From: Salinirubrum litoreum
GTDB taxonomy: Archaea; Halobacteriota; Halobacteria; Halobacteriales; Haloferacaceae
Direction: 5' to 3'
DNA: 64,000 nucleotides
NCBI RefSeq assembly: GCF_020567425.1
Contig: NZ_JAJCVJ010000002.1
Coordinates: forward strand, 1 to 64,000
The position numbers and the translations under genes were made by a program. The notes under the pieces were generated by a model, which did no database searches, was not told where the DNA came from, and was given only the letters and a program-made list of their open reading frames with translations. Shown here piece by piece: positions 7,772-16,899 of this stretch. Within the stretch, counting starts at the first letter, position 1; every line of letters begins with the position of its first letter.

Positions 7772-8742
7772 TGACCACAGGCGACAGGCTCAAGCACGCT
7801 ACCGGTGACAGAGCGCCAATGCGGCCGAACGCACTCCCCGTCTCACTCAGACAGTACGATCAGTGGGTCTGCTGGACGACACAGGAGCGAAGCGGGAAGG
7901 CGACGAAAGTCCCCCTCGACCCGACGAGCGTCTCCGGTGGGTATGCCTCCACGGCCGATCCAGCGACGTGGGGGAGCTTCGATTCGGCACTCCAGCGTGC
8001 GACCGCTCCGGACGTCGACGGCATCGGCTTCGTGTTCACCAGCGACGACCCCTTCGTCGGTGTTGATCTCGACGACTGCAGAGACGAGGACGGCCTCTCG
8101 GACGACGCAGTGGAGATCGTCACCAGACTGCACTCTTACACGGAGGTCTCTCCTTCGGGGAGTGGCCTGCACGTCCTCGTTCGGGGATCACTTCCAGAGG
8201 GACCGCGACGGAAGGGAGGCGTCGAAGCGTACGACGAGGCACGCTACTTCACGATGACTGGTGAGCGACTCGCTGGAACGCCCACAGAGGTCAACGCACG
8301 CTCTGGGCCGCTTCGGCGCGTCCACGAGCGCTACCTCGCAGACGAGTCGACGACTCACGAAACGTTCGCCAACTCCGAGATCGCAACGGGCCGTGTCGGA
8401 CTGAACGTCGATCTACAAGAGGCCACAGCACTCGACGACGAGACGCTCCTCGAGAAGGCCCACGCTGCCGAGAACGGCGAGAAATTCGCTCGGCTCTGGC
8501 GTGGAGACACCGGGGGATACGGGAGTAACTCGGAGGCGGACATGGCGCTGTGTTGCCTGCTCGCCTTCTGGACTGGCCGTGACCCACAGCGTGTCGACGA
8601 CCTGTTTCGTCGGTCCGGCTTGCTCCGCACGAAGTGGGACGAGGTCCACTACGCCGATGGCTCGACGTATGGCGAGAAGACGGTCGAACGTGCCTGTCGA
8701 CGGACCGACGAGGCGTACCGGGCGTCAGATCAGTCTGCCTGA
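7771..8742 (+). CDS. Primase/polymerase domain protein, phage NrS-1 polymerase type
   Basis: 323 residues matching the N-terminal primase-polymerase part of NrS-1-like phage/plasmid replication proteins (archaeo-eukaryotic primase superfamily). Landmarks are YDQWVCW near the start, the metal-binding strand VGVDLDDC (about 95-102) and the SPSGSGLHVLVRG loop (about 127-139) carrying the Ser-x-His type motif, then RYFTMTGERL. A helical C-terminal domain (LLAFWTGRDPQRVDDLFRRS) resembles the primase C-terminal region. The helicase domain found in full-length relatives is missing, so it may prime rather than run replication. It suggests that the 7.0-8.7 kb block came from a plasmid or virus. Confidence 0.8.
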   Translation: MTTGDRLKHATGDRAPMRPNALPVSLRQYDQWVCWTTQERSGKATKVPLDPTSVSGGYASTADPATWGSFDSALQRATAPDVDGIGFVFTSDDPFVGVDLDDCRDEDGLSDDAVEIVTRLHSYTEVSPSGSGLHVLVRGSLPEGPRRKGGVEAYDEARYFTMTGERLAGTPTEVNARSGPLRRVHERYLADESTTHETFANSEIATGRVGLNVDLQEATALDDETLLEKAHAAENGEKFARLWRGDTGGYGSNSEADMALCCLLAFWTGRDPQRVDDLFRRSGLLRTKWDEVHYADGSTYGEKTVERACRRTDEAYRASDQSA

Positions 8743-8775
8743 GCAGCGATTTATCGACTTCGAGCGAGAGCAAGG

Positions 8776-8818
8776 GCGGCTCTGTTCTGTGTGAAAATCC
8801 GCGACTGAACACTCTCGG
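8776..8818 (-). repeat. Degenerate IS6-like terminal repeat
   Basis: GGCTCTGTT...AAAATCCGCGACTGAAC resembles the repeat end at 13626-13694 (CTCTGTTGAAATCC...GCGACTGAAC) with a short insertion. It is a relic only; no partner end or transposase is visible nearby. Confidence 0.35.
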
Positions 8819-8888
8819 ATGCAGAGACGATGCTCTCGTGAGTACTCGAGAGGAGTGAATTACAGTTATCCGACATGCGTGAGTAAAC

Positions 8889-9908
8889 GTGGATATGGAC
8901 CTCCCCGTTGCCTTTCGGACGCTGGCAGACTGGGCCAGTGATAGCTCCCCACTATACGAGACCCTTTGTCGTGGTATTGCAGAGGACCCGACTCTACTTG
9001 ATCTCGCAGAGGAAGTGCCGGCAGATAGATGGGCGCCTCACGTCACGTTGAGCGCAGTCCATTATTTACTGCTAAACGGTGCCGACCATCCCCTCGCACG
9101 GTTCTATCCAAGCCTCACCGAGTCCCCGGAAGATCCAACCGAGGCGTATCCCCATTTCCACGACTTCTGTGTGGCCCACACAGACGACTTGATCCCGTTG
9201 TTGCGACACCGTCGGACGCAGACGAACGCCGTCGGCCGCTGTGCGGGCCTCTACCCGGCGTTCTGCTATATCGACCAACAAACACCCGGGTCGCTCGCAC
9301 TTCTCGAACTTGGCGCAAGTGCAGGGCTGAATCTGAACTGGGACCGCTATGCCTACGAATACGACTCCAAACGGTTCGGAGCGAGTGATGCAACCGTGAC
9401 CGTTCACAGCTCTGTCCGAGCCGGATCGCCGCCGCTTCAACAGACTCCACCAGCTGTGAACGCGCGTCTCGGTGTCGATCTCAATCCGCTCGACCCGACT
9501 GACGCAACTGACGCCGCGTGGTTGCGAGCGTTAGTCTGGCCGGAGCATACCGAGCGACTCGACGTCCTCGATACCGCAATCGAACACAGTCATGGGAATC
9601 CGCCGCAGGTCGTCGGTGACGACGCTGTCGAGACACTCGTGAAACACGCAGATTCACTGCCTAGAGATGGCCCACTCGTAGTGTATCACACGGCGCTCCT
9701 CTACCAGTTATCACAAGAGCAGCGAACCACCCTCCACCGAGCGCTCACGACCATTGGTGAAACCCGCCCAGTGTGGTGGCTGTCTGGCGATGGTGAGACC
9801 GAGGATCCGGGCACGTTCGGTCTCGAAGTCACACGGTTTCCCGATGGCGACACAGTTCGACTTGGCCGGTATGAACAACACGGCCGCTGGATCGACTGGT
9901 GTCAGTAA
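8889..9908 (+). CDS. DUF2332 family protein
   Basis: 339 residues. The pattern of a helical N-terminal half (SSPLYETLCRGIAEDPTLL; HFHDFC), the LLELGASAGLNLNWDRY motif (about 141-157) and the C-terminal VVYHTALLYQLS / VWWLSGDG strands is characteristic of DUF2332, which has a Rossmann-like, SAM-methyltransferase-like core (glycine-rich ELGASAGLN). Biochemical function is not established. The GTG at 8889 is used here; an ATG two codons later is equally good. It stands alone. Confidence 0.8.
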   Translation: MDMDLPVAFRTLADWASDSSPLYETLCRGIAEDPTLLDLAEEVPADRWAPHVTLSAVHYLLLNGADHPLARFYPSLTESPEDPTEAYPHFHDFCVAHTDDLIPLLRHRRTQTNAVGRCAGLYPAFCYIDQQTPGSLALLELGASAGLNLNWDRYAYEYDSKRFGASDATVTVHSSVRAGSPPLQQTPPAVNARLGVDLNPLDPTDATDAAWLRALVWPEHTERLDVLDTAIEHSHGNPPQVVGDDAVETLVKHADSLPRDGPLVVYHTALLYQLSQEQRTTLHRALTTIGETRPVWWLSGDGETEDPGTFGLEVTRFPDGDTVRLGRYEQHGRWIDWCQ

Positions 9909-9966
9909 GTACGCCCGTCGTCGCGCCCACTGGTGAGACTATTCGTCGACACAAGAACGACGTCCA

Positions 9967-10635
9967 TCACCCCCGAAGTAGCCGGACTACCTCGTCAGTC
10001 ACAGACGACCTGACGGCCAGCACGTACTGTGCCCCCGGTTCGAACACCGTCTCCGGACCGGGGAACTCCCCGCCCTCCCTGTCGGCGACGACGAGTGCGC
10101 CATGTGGAAGGTTCACTGTCTCGAGCGACTTGCCAGCGACGGGCGCGTCCCTGGAGATCTCGATTTCGACGAGTTCCAACTCAGAGTTCACCTCCTCGAT
10201 CGTTCGTACCCCACCGTCACTTACCGAGATCACCTCGTTCGCAGCCGAGTGTGCTGCCAGTTCTTCGGGGAACACGACGGCGTCGACCATCTCCTCGTAC
10301 TCCTCGTCGTCGCCGTGGTCGATCCGTGCGACCGTTCGAACGTCGGGAGCGATTCGTTGGGCCGTCATACAGATGCCGAGGTTCGTCATCGCGCCGTAGT
10401 CGGTGAGCGCGGCACACACGTCGCTCCCGGCCACGTCCGCTTGTCGAAGGACACTCGGCCGACCGCCGTCGCCGTGGATGATCGTCGCGATGTACTGGTC
10501 TGAGAGAAACTCTACCCGGTCCTCGTCTTTCTCGATGATCACGATATCGTGGCCCCGGTTGGAGAGCCGTTCTGCGGTATGGTACCCGACGTGACCGCCG
10601 CCGACGATGACGATTCTGAGGTCTTTCGATGGCAT
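9967..10635 (-). CDS. trkA: TrkA-type potassium-channel/transporter regulator (RCK domains)
   Basis: 222 residues with a Rossmann NAD-binding TrkA-N domain (GGGHVGYHTAERL at about 13-25, acidic strand-end VIIEKDE at about 32-38) and a C-terminal TrkA-C domain (about 145-222; VEIEISRDAPVAGKSL, FEPGAQYVLAV). Such subunits gate Trk/Ktr potassium uptake in the cytoplasm, central to salt-in osmoadaptation. No channel subunit (TrkH) follows or precedes it, so it must act with one encoded elsewhere. The start is at MPSKDLR; upstream in-frame codons are not conserved-looking. Confidence 0.85.
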   Translation of the reverse strand: MPSKDLRIVIVGGGHVGYHTAERLSNRGHDIVIIEKDEDRVEFLSDQYIATIIHGDGGRPSVLRQADVAGSDVCAALTDYGAMTNLGICMTAQRIAPDVRTVARIDHGDDEEYEEMVDAVVFPEELAAHSAANEVISVSDGGVRTIEEVNSELELVEIEISRDAPVAGKSLETVNLPHGALVVADREGGEFPGPETVFEPGAQYVLAVRSSVTDEVVRLLRG

Positions 10636-10896
10636 AATCTCGGAGGTTTCTCGACAAGCTCCCTGAAGTTTGGGGTGAACGTGTTTCCACACCCCTTCGT
10701 GATGACGTGTGAGTTCGGGGCAGCCTCGACCCTCTGGACGACTCCATCACGTGTGACTGAATTCTCTCGTCGGCCACGTAGCAGGTGGAACGGTATCAAC
10801 ACCGCGTACAGGCCGGCGTTTACCCCACTCGCGACGAAGATAGCTCCCCCGACACCTGCGATGACAGATAGCGTGAACGTCTGAGTAAAGTTGATG

Positions 10897-10920
10897 TGTA
10901 CACAAACCCATACACAAACC
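10897..10920. promoter_or_regulatory. Tandem direct repeat upstream of antitoxin gene
   Basis: TACACAAACC occurs at 10899-10908 and 10911-10920, 12 bases apart, ending 3 bases before the ATG at 10924. A repeat one helical turn apart overlapping the transcription/translation start is what an antitoxin autoregulatory operator would look like. Confidence 0.5.
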
Positions 10921-10923
10921 AAG

Positions 10924-11184
10924 ATGGCATCCAAGAACATCGGGATCAAAGAGGACGTCTACGAGCGTCTCAAAGCGCACAAACGAGGTGATGAGAGCTT
11001 CAGTGAGACACTCGATCGCCTGCTCCACGAATTCGACTCGGACTGGCGGGCCAACGTGGGATTCCTCACTGACGACGAAGCTGCCGCTCTCGAGACGGCG
11101 GTCGCTCAGGGTCTCGACGATACTGACGATTCCCTCGTCGATCTCGGTGAGGAAATCGACGAGCGATTGCAGGAGGAGTCGTGA
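10924..11184 (+). CDS. VapB-like antitoxin
   Basis: 86 residues. The N-terminus MASKNIGIKEDVYERLKAHKRGDESFSETLDRLL is the ribbon-helix-helix-like motif of archaeal VapB-type antitoxins (DUF7557-like as I recall), followed by an acidic helical C-terminus that would wrap the toxin. Its TGA overlaps the GTG of the PIN-domain gene by four bases, the classical antitoxin-toxin arrangement. It is probably autoregulated through the direct repeats just upstream. Confidence 0.85.
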   Translation: MASKNIGIKEDVYERLKAHKRGDESFSETLDRLLHEFDSDWRANVGFLTDDEAAALETAVAQGLDDTDDSLVDLGEEIDERLQEES

Positions 11185-11567
11185 AACTCGTCGACGCGTC
11201 GTTTCTCATCGACTACGCCCGTGGCGACGAGGCGGCAATTTCGTATCTGGCCGCTCACGACGACGCGCAGATCGGCGCGTCGACGATCGTCCTCTCGGAA
11301 CTCTACCGTGGATTGCTGATCACCCAAGATATGACGCGGGAGGCGGCCCTGTCGAAGTACGAGTGGGTCGAACCAGTTCCCTTCACCAACGACGCCGCAG
11401 CCGAGGCAGCCGACATCTACGCCGAACTCCGCTCCAGCGGTGAGATGATCAACAAGAGCGACATCTACATCGCAGGCACTGCCCGGAATCTCGGTGTCCC
11501 GCTCGTCGTCGCAGACACCGATTTCGATGCAGTGAGCGACTTGGATATCGAGACGTACCAGCCTTGA
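11181..11567 (+). CDS. PIN-domain toxin (VapC-like ribonuclease)
   Basis: 128 residues. The PIN active-site acids are present: Asp5 (KLVDAS), Glu40 (VLSELYRG), Asp94 (NKSDIYIAGTA) and Asp112/Asp114 (ADTDFD). VapC-type toxins cleave tRNA or rRNA in the cytoplasm. The start is a GTG overlapping the antitoxin stop. The TGA stop lies in TTGACATCC, which is the conserved end of the adjoining IS200/IS605 element. The element therefore inserted exactly at the 3' end and supplies the stop codon; the protein is still full length for the family. Confidence 0.88.
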   Translation: MKLVDASFLIDYARGDEAAISYLAAHDDAQIGASTIVLSELYRGLLITQDMTREAALSKYEWVEPVPFTNDAAAEAADIYAELRSSGEMINKSDIYIAGTARNLGVPLVVADTDFDAVSDLDIETYQP

Positions 11568-11614
11568 CATCCTCCCCGCGCTAAAACGCGAGGATTCCTC
11601 CGTTGGGGGTTCGG

Positions 11615-11640
<26 letters not shown>
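11545..11640 (-). ncRNA. Candidate TnpB-associated guide RNA (omega/reRNA)
   Basis: In IS200/IS605 elements the tnpB 3' end and right end are transcribed into a guide RNA whose scaffold ends at the element boundary and whose guide is the flanking DNA. Here the scaffold would cover the 3' end of tnpB and the CCTCGCGTTTTAGCGCGGGG hairpin (about 11576-11595). The guide would be the complement of the vapC-like tail just below 11566. Haloarchaeal TnpB genes are known to give sense-overlapping RNAs of this kind. Placement is inferred from position only. Confidence 0.45.
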
Positions 11641-12885
<1,245 letters not shown>

Positions 12886-12889
<4 letters not shown>

Positions 12890-13266
12890 GCGTCGTCATC
12901 CTCCTGTTCAGCGATGTAGCGTTCGACAGCGCCTTTCGAGGCACTACCCGCCGTACCGACGTAGTATGAACGAGTCCACTTCACGCGGTCGTCGTAGCGG
13001 TTGTTGTACTTCCGCGCCGAGATGCCCTTGAGCCAGTTGACGATGAGGGACGGGGCGTTCTTCGGTGGACTCCCGATGAACAGGTGTACGTGGTCGGGCA
13101 TGACCTCGGACTCGGCCAGTTGGAGGCCTTTGTCCTCACAGATTTCCGTGAAGATGGTTTTGAGACGTTCCTTCGTCTTCCCCGTCAGGTTCGAACGCCG
13201 ACATTTCGGAACGAACACTATGTGGTAGTAGAGTTCGTATTTCGCGTGACGGGTACTCTTTACCAT
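12886..13266 (-). CDS. tnpA: IS200/IS605 transposase TnpA
   Basis: A 126-residue Y1 HUH single-strand transposase: metal-binding His59-Val-His61 in [10 protein letters not shown] and catalytic Tyr117 in AVERYIAEQ. Length and motif order are those of an intact family member, in contrast to the truncated relative at 1-366. It excises and inserts the element as single-stranded DNA at hairpin ends. The stop overlaps the tnpB start by four bases, so the two are one transcript from the left end. Confidence 0.95.
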
Positions 13267-13340
13267 CTATGTATACTATCACGGCCAGACGCGTTAAAGA
13301 TTGCGTTGGAACCCGTCTATGCCATCGTCGGCGGTTGGAT

Positions 13341-13378
<38 letters not shown>

Positions 13379-13396
13379 CTTTTGCCTCGAATTTTC

Positions 13397-13609
13397 CGTA
13401 AGACCCACCACGCCGCGTTCGACCGGAACCTGTTCACCATCGACTCCGAGTACCGGGTTCAGGTCGATCCAGCATTCGAGACACAGAGTGACCTCCTCCA
13501 GCGAACACTCGTCGATCGTGACGGCGACCGACTCGCAGACCTCCGTGGGCGTGTCGACGAGGATCGACTGGCAGAGCACAACGCGTCGGTCGCGTGGGTT
13601 ACCAGCTGA
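13397..13609 (+). pseudogene. HNH endonuclease C-terminal fragment cut by IS
   Basis: About 70 codons with no start of their own: KTHHAAFDRNLFTIDSEYR ... LAEHNASVAWVTS. This aligns with the last 70 residues of the HNH nuclease at 20441-21493 (LHHRAFDADLFTI ... LAERNAGLAWVTG). The fragment begins right at the left end of the IS200/IS605 element, and no matching N-terminal part is present on the other side (that flank is the PIN toxin). The insertion was therefore accompanied by deletion. Confidence 0.8.
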
Positions 13610-13625
13610 CGCCGATACTCTCTCC

Positions 13626-13694
13626 TGCCTCTGTTGAAATCCTCAGCGACTGAACGTTTGCTGAGGCCGTGCTGAATACAGAGCGCGAATCAGT
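13626..13694 (-). repeat. IS6-like terminal repeat, solo copy
   Basis: Reading in from 13627: CCTCTGTTGAAATCCTC, then CGTGCTGAATACAGAG and TCAGTCACC. The same order of blocks forms the ends of the element at 31431-31913 and relics at 8776, 15150 and 18946. The outer CTCTGTTGAAA resembles IS6-family ends as remembered. Only one end is present here. Confidence 0.5.
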
Positions 13695-13798
13695 CACCTC
13701 CGGTGGTTGGCACTCGTGAAGAGCGCGGAATAGGACAGGTGGGCTCGTCGATACATTGTGCAGGGTGTTTTTGTTCTGTACACCCCTTGAGACGTGCA

Positions 13799-14728
13799 AT
13801 GGCCGATGAAGAGCGCCCCCAGATACTCGATGATATCGGTGACTTCGAATCGATTTCGATGGAGGACGCCATCTCGATTCTCGGCGAACAAACTCGGATG
13901 AAGATAATAGTCGAGCTGGGGAAGGCTTGGGACGAGCGCAACCACCAACAACAGAAGCTACGTTTCTCAGAACTGATGGAGGCGGTCGGGGTGACTGACA
14001 GCGGACAGTTCAATTACCACCTCGACAAGCTGATCGGGACGTTCGTTGGCAAGTCCGAGGACGGCTACTGGCTTCCAAATCCCGGAATGAGGCTCTACCG
14101 GCTGATCGTCTCCGGGACGGTAACAGAACGAGGGGTACGGGAGGATATCGACGTCGACGACTGCCCGTCGTGTGGCGGTACGGTATGGGCAACGTATCGA
14201 GACGACAACGCCCTGGCATTCACCTGTAAAGACTGCGCTACGGGATACGCAGTGATTCCAATCTCCCCACGTGGGTTCACGGACCGAACCGACGAGGAGG
14301 CTCTCCAGGCCGCCTTTCGAACATTCTACTGTGAGCTACGACTCGCGAGACAGGGCATCTGCCCAGCCTGTGACGGCCATGTGGAGGCCAAGCTTGTCGA
14401 CGATCTGAACGAACGGCTCGAAGCGCTATCTGCCAGTGGCGTAATCAGCAGCCTCAAATGTAGAATGTGCAATAATTACTACTACTCGGATCTCTCTTCT
14501 ATTGCCCTGACAACGGACGAAGTACGGCGGTTCCTGATCGATGGTGGCCTCGAGCCACCGCTCGTTCGAGAGTGGCACGACGTAACGGTCGCAGCTGACG
14601 AGTCGGTGACTGTCGTCCAAACCGACCCGCTTCGGGTCGAAATCACATTCGCTGTGGACGGCGAGACAATCGACGCTACGTTCGATAGCGATCACCGCGT
14701 GGTCAGTTCGACCCGATCCGACGAGTAA
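13799..14728 (+). CDS. Winged-helix (ArsR-like) regulator with zinc ribbons
   Basis: 309 residues. The N-terminal wHTH (about 20-95) has SILGEQTRMKIIVELG, FSELMEAVGVTDSGQFNYHLDKLIG and a wing ending in YWLPNPG, the ArsR/DUF7347-type fold of haloarchaea. Two zinc ribbons follow (CPSC...CKDC at about 120-145; CPAC...CRMC at about 188-225), then a beta-rich C-terminal domain (about 245-305), the DUF7351-like layout. It probably represses or activates local genes in response to a ligand or metal. The start ATG at 13799 sits about 30 bases after a T-rich box (GTGTTTTTGTTC). It is monocistronic. Confidence 0.82.
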   Translation: MADEERPQILDDIGDFESISMEDAISILGEQTRMKIIVELGKAWDERNHQQQKLRFSELMEAVGVTDSGQFNYHLDKLIGTFVGKSEDGYWLPNPGMRLYRLIVSGTVTERGVREDIDVDDCPSCGGTVWATYRDDNALAFTCKDCATGYAVIPISPRGFTDRTDEEALQAAFRTFYCELRLARQGICPACDGHVEAKLVDDLNERLEALSASGVISSLKCRMCNNYYYSDLSSIALTTDEVRRFLIDGGLEPPLVREWHDVTVAADESVTVVQTDPLRVEITFAVDGETIDATFDSDHRVVSSTRSDE

Positions 14729-14877
14729 TTCCGCCTCGGCCCGGACCTGCAGTGTTTTCATCCCGAAACGAACTGTCGCGCATGGGCGCCACATTTTGGG
14801 AAGCCAGCTTCTGAAAACCCGCTAACAGAATTGTCGTTCTGAGAGCACTTTTCTGGTCGCCCAGTCGTTCTCTGTGT

Positions 14878-15090
14878 ATGTCCAATACCACTCTGGACGA
14901 CGACTCGGCTGAAACGGAGGACAAGAACCAATTAGACCCAGTATTCATGGGAGCCGGAATGTTCCTCGGTGCGGCACTCGGATTGGTCGTAGGATTCACA
15001 CTAGACATGCCTGCTCTCGGGGCCGGTACCGGGATGCTGCTGGGGATGTCGAGCGGCATTGCTCTCGGCTTCTGGAAAACGAACCAGTGA
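14878..15090 (+). CDS. Small glycine-zipper membrane protein
   Basis: 70 residues: an acidic N-terminal tail of about 22 residues followed by two hydrophobic helices rich in GxxxG spacing (MGAGMFLGAALGLVVGFTL and MPALGAGTGMLLGMSSGIALGF). Such glycine-zipper proteins pack tightly in the membrane. No family-specific function is known. It is monocistronic, and no partner is evident. Confidence 0.7.
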   Translation: MSNTTLDDDSAETEDKNQLDPVFMGAGMFLGAALGLVVGFTLDMPALGAGTGMLLGMSSGIALGFWKTNQ

Positions 15091-15149
15091 GATGCAACGT
15101 CGCGAGGCGTGTCACAACCGACCGTCCCCTCCCAAGTCAGGTTTCGTCA

Positions 15150-15226
15150 CAACAGCCTTGTTGAACTCCCCACTCGGTGAGTGGATTCAGCAATCCTACT
15201 GAATATACGGCGTAAGTCAGTCACCC
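15150..15226 (-). repeat. IS6-like terminal repeat, degenerate solo copy
   Basis: CCTTGTTGAACTCC ... CTACTGAATATACGG ... CAGTCACCC keeps the block order and spacing of the repeat at 13626-13694, in the same orientation, and sits just upstream of the transporter gene at 15272. Confidence 0.4.
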
Positions 15227-15271
15227 GAGAGACTCGGAATCTACTTCCACCCGTTCGAAGATTAGACACAC

Positions 15272-15970
15272 ATGAACGGACTCCCGTTGGTCGTCGGCGG
15301 CCTCGGTACTGGGCTCGTCGCCGGTTCCCTCTTTGGGGCACGACACGCACTCGAACCCGATCACGTCGCCGCTGTTTCGACCCTCGTCGAGGACGAGGAG
15401 CGTCCGGGAATCACCGGCGCAGCGTGGGGGACTGGCCACTCGCTGCCGATCCTCCTGCTTGGGGGACTGTTCCTCGCGCTGGACGTCCAGATACCGACCA
15501 ACATCGCAACAGCGTTCGAACTGCTCGTTGTGGTCGTTCTCGTCGGGCTTGGTGTTCGAACACTCGCTGGTCGTGAGGCACTCGGCCTCGCGCTCCTACG
15601 ACACGTTCATGACGAGCAAGACACCTCTGGCGGACGGAATCACAGGCATCTGGACGTGGCCGGTAGACGCATCGGCCTCCTGCACTCTCATGAAGATGAA
15701 GAATCGCTAGCTGTCGGTATCATCCATGGATTGGCCGGAAGCGGTGGCGTCGTCATCGCGCTTGCAGCCGCCTCACAGACGACAGTCGGGGGGACGGCCT
15801 TCCTACTCGGATTCTCGCTGGCGAGCATTCTCGCAATGGGGGTTGCTGCGTGGACGTGGGGACAGGCGATTGGGCAGTCACGCAAGCTCCGCCTCGTTGC
15901 TGGCGGGGCCAGCGTACTCGTTGGTATCCTGTTGTTCGCCGAGATTGTCGGGCTTACTCCACCATTCTGA
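15272..15970 (+). CDS. NiCoT/UreH-like metal transporter
   Basis: A 232-residue integral membrane protein with about six hydrophobic segments. The signature GARHALEPDHVAAV (His25-x4-Asp30-His31) is the HX4DH metal-binding motif of helix II in HoxN/NixA-type nickel/cobalt transporters and UreH proteins, and GTGHSLPILLLGG matches the conserved GHS motif of the next helix. A histidine-rich cytoplasmic loop (HSHEDEE, RHVHDE) separates two three-helix halves. It is shorter than classical NiCoT (about 330), so closer to the UreH/SulP-unrelated small branch. No urease or hydrogenase genes are nearby. Confidence 0.8.
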   Translation: MNGLPLVVGGLGTGLVAGSLFGARHALEPDHVAAVSTLVEDEERPGITGAAWGTGHSLPILLLGGLFLALDVQIPTNIATAFELLVVVVLVGLGVRTLAGREALGLALLRHVHDEQDTSGGRNHRHLDVAGRRIGLLHSHEDEESLAVGIIHGLAGSGGVVIALAAASQTTVGGTAFLLGFSLASILAMGVAAWTWGQAIGQSRKLRLVAGGASVLVGILLFAEIVGLTPPF

Positions 15971-16086
15971 CGAACGGCAGTTCCACGTACAACCGAGTTA
16001 GCTCTTGGCGTGACTAACTCTTCATCTACTGCTTACTCAGAATGTGTCACGCACTTGCTGTAACGACCCACTGTATCCTCTCACGT

Positions 16087-16899
16087 TCAGATCGTCGTCG
16101 AGCGACGTTTGACGCGTCCATCGATTACCGCGACGGCGTCTTTCTCTTCCAGACGTCGCACAATCTCCTGTACGGCCACTACACGCCGGTCGAGTTCCTG
16201 TTGCAGGTCAGCCATCGATTTCGGTTCGTCAAGCGCGTGTAGCACTTCGAGCTCCTCGTAGACGCGCTCAGTGATCTCCGCCACGGGGTCGTGCAACGGT
16301 GTCGTCACATTGTGTTGTTCGGTGAGGGCAGTCAACGCTTCGTTGACGTACGTCACGAACAGCTCTTGCTCTAAGAGTTCGACCTGCATCTCGAGTTCCG
16401 CTTCGACGACGTCGAACTCGAGGCCGGTCTGCATCAACGAGAACATATCCTCGATGTCGTCCACCCGACCGGCAACCGCTTTGAACAGGAAAATGTCTTC
16501 TGGACTCACGAGCTCGATCCCGAGATTCCCAGGGCCGAGATAGCGTTCGCTCCGCTCACGGATGCCTGGAGACAGAATCAGTTTGCCGACCACCTGCTGG
16601 TTGAAAACGTCGATACGACACCCGTCATCGTTCTCGAGGATGCGCTGGGCACCGAGTTCTTCGTACTCTTCGTCTGGTTCCTGGACGATAGCGTATCCTA
16701 GTTCAAGGAGCACCGCCTGTAGCTGACTCAGATCGTCGCCGGAAGAAACGATGAGGTCGATGTCTTTGGTCGTCTCTTTGAGTCCGCGAAACGCCATCGA
16801 CCCACCGCCAATCAAGAAGACGGTGAGTGGGTTGTCCAGCTGCTGGCCGATGTGCTCGAGTTCTGAGCGAATGTATGCGCTATCAAATCGCGCCCTCAT
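16087..16899 (-). CDS. Nucleotidyltransferase-fold toxin candidate (DUF6036-like)
   Basis: 270 residues. GGGSMAFRGLKETTKDIDLIV (residues 31-51) is the G-G-S ... D-x-D motif (Asp46, Asp48) of minimal nucleotidyltransferases, as in AbiEii/MenT-type toxins. The C-terminal third contains a winged-helix-like segment (DLQQELDRRVVAVQEIVRRLEEKDAV). The preceding HTH gene overlaps its start by four bases. HTH-NTase pairs of this layout are common in archaea and resemble AbiE-like systems. Toxicity by tRNA or protein nucleotidylation is inferred, not shown. Confidence 0.72.
   Translation of the reverse strand: MRARFDSAYIRSELEHIGQQLDNPLTVFLIGGGSMAFRGLKETTKDIDLIVSSGDDLSQLQAVLLELGYAIVQEPDEEYEELGAQRILENDDGCRIDVFNQQVVGKLILSPGIRERSERYLGPGNLGIELVSPEDIFLFKAVAGRVDDIEDMFSLMQTGLEFDVVEAELEMQVELLEQELFVTYVNEALTALTEQHNVTTPLHDPVAEITERVYEELEVLHALDEPKSMADLQQELDRRVVAVQEIVRRLEEKDAVAVIDGRVKRRSTTI

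Noticed and set aside
10636-10896. Minus-strand hydrophobic frame (TQTFTLSVIAGVGGAIFVAS) between trkA and the antitoxin
   Set aside because: It could be a small membrane protein, but it lacks a credible start, runs on into trkA in another frame and overlaps the antitoxin operator; not supported enough to list as a gene.
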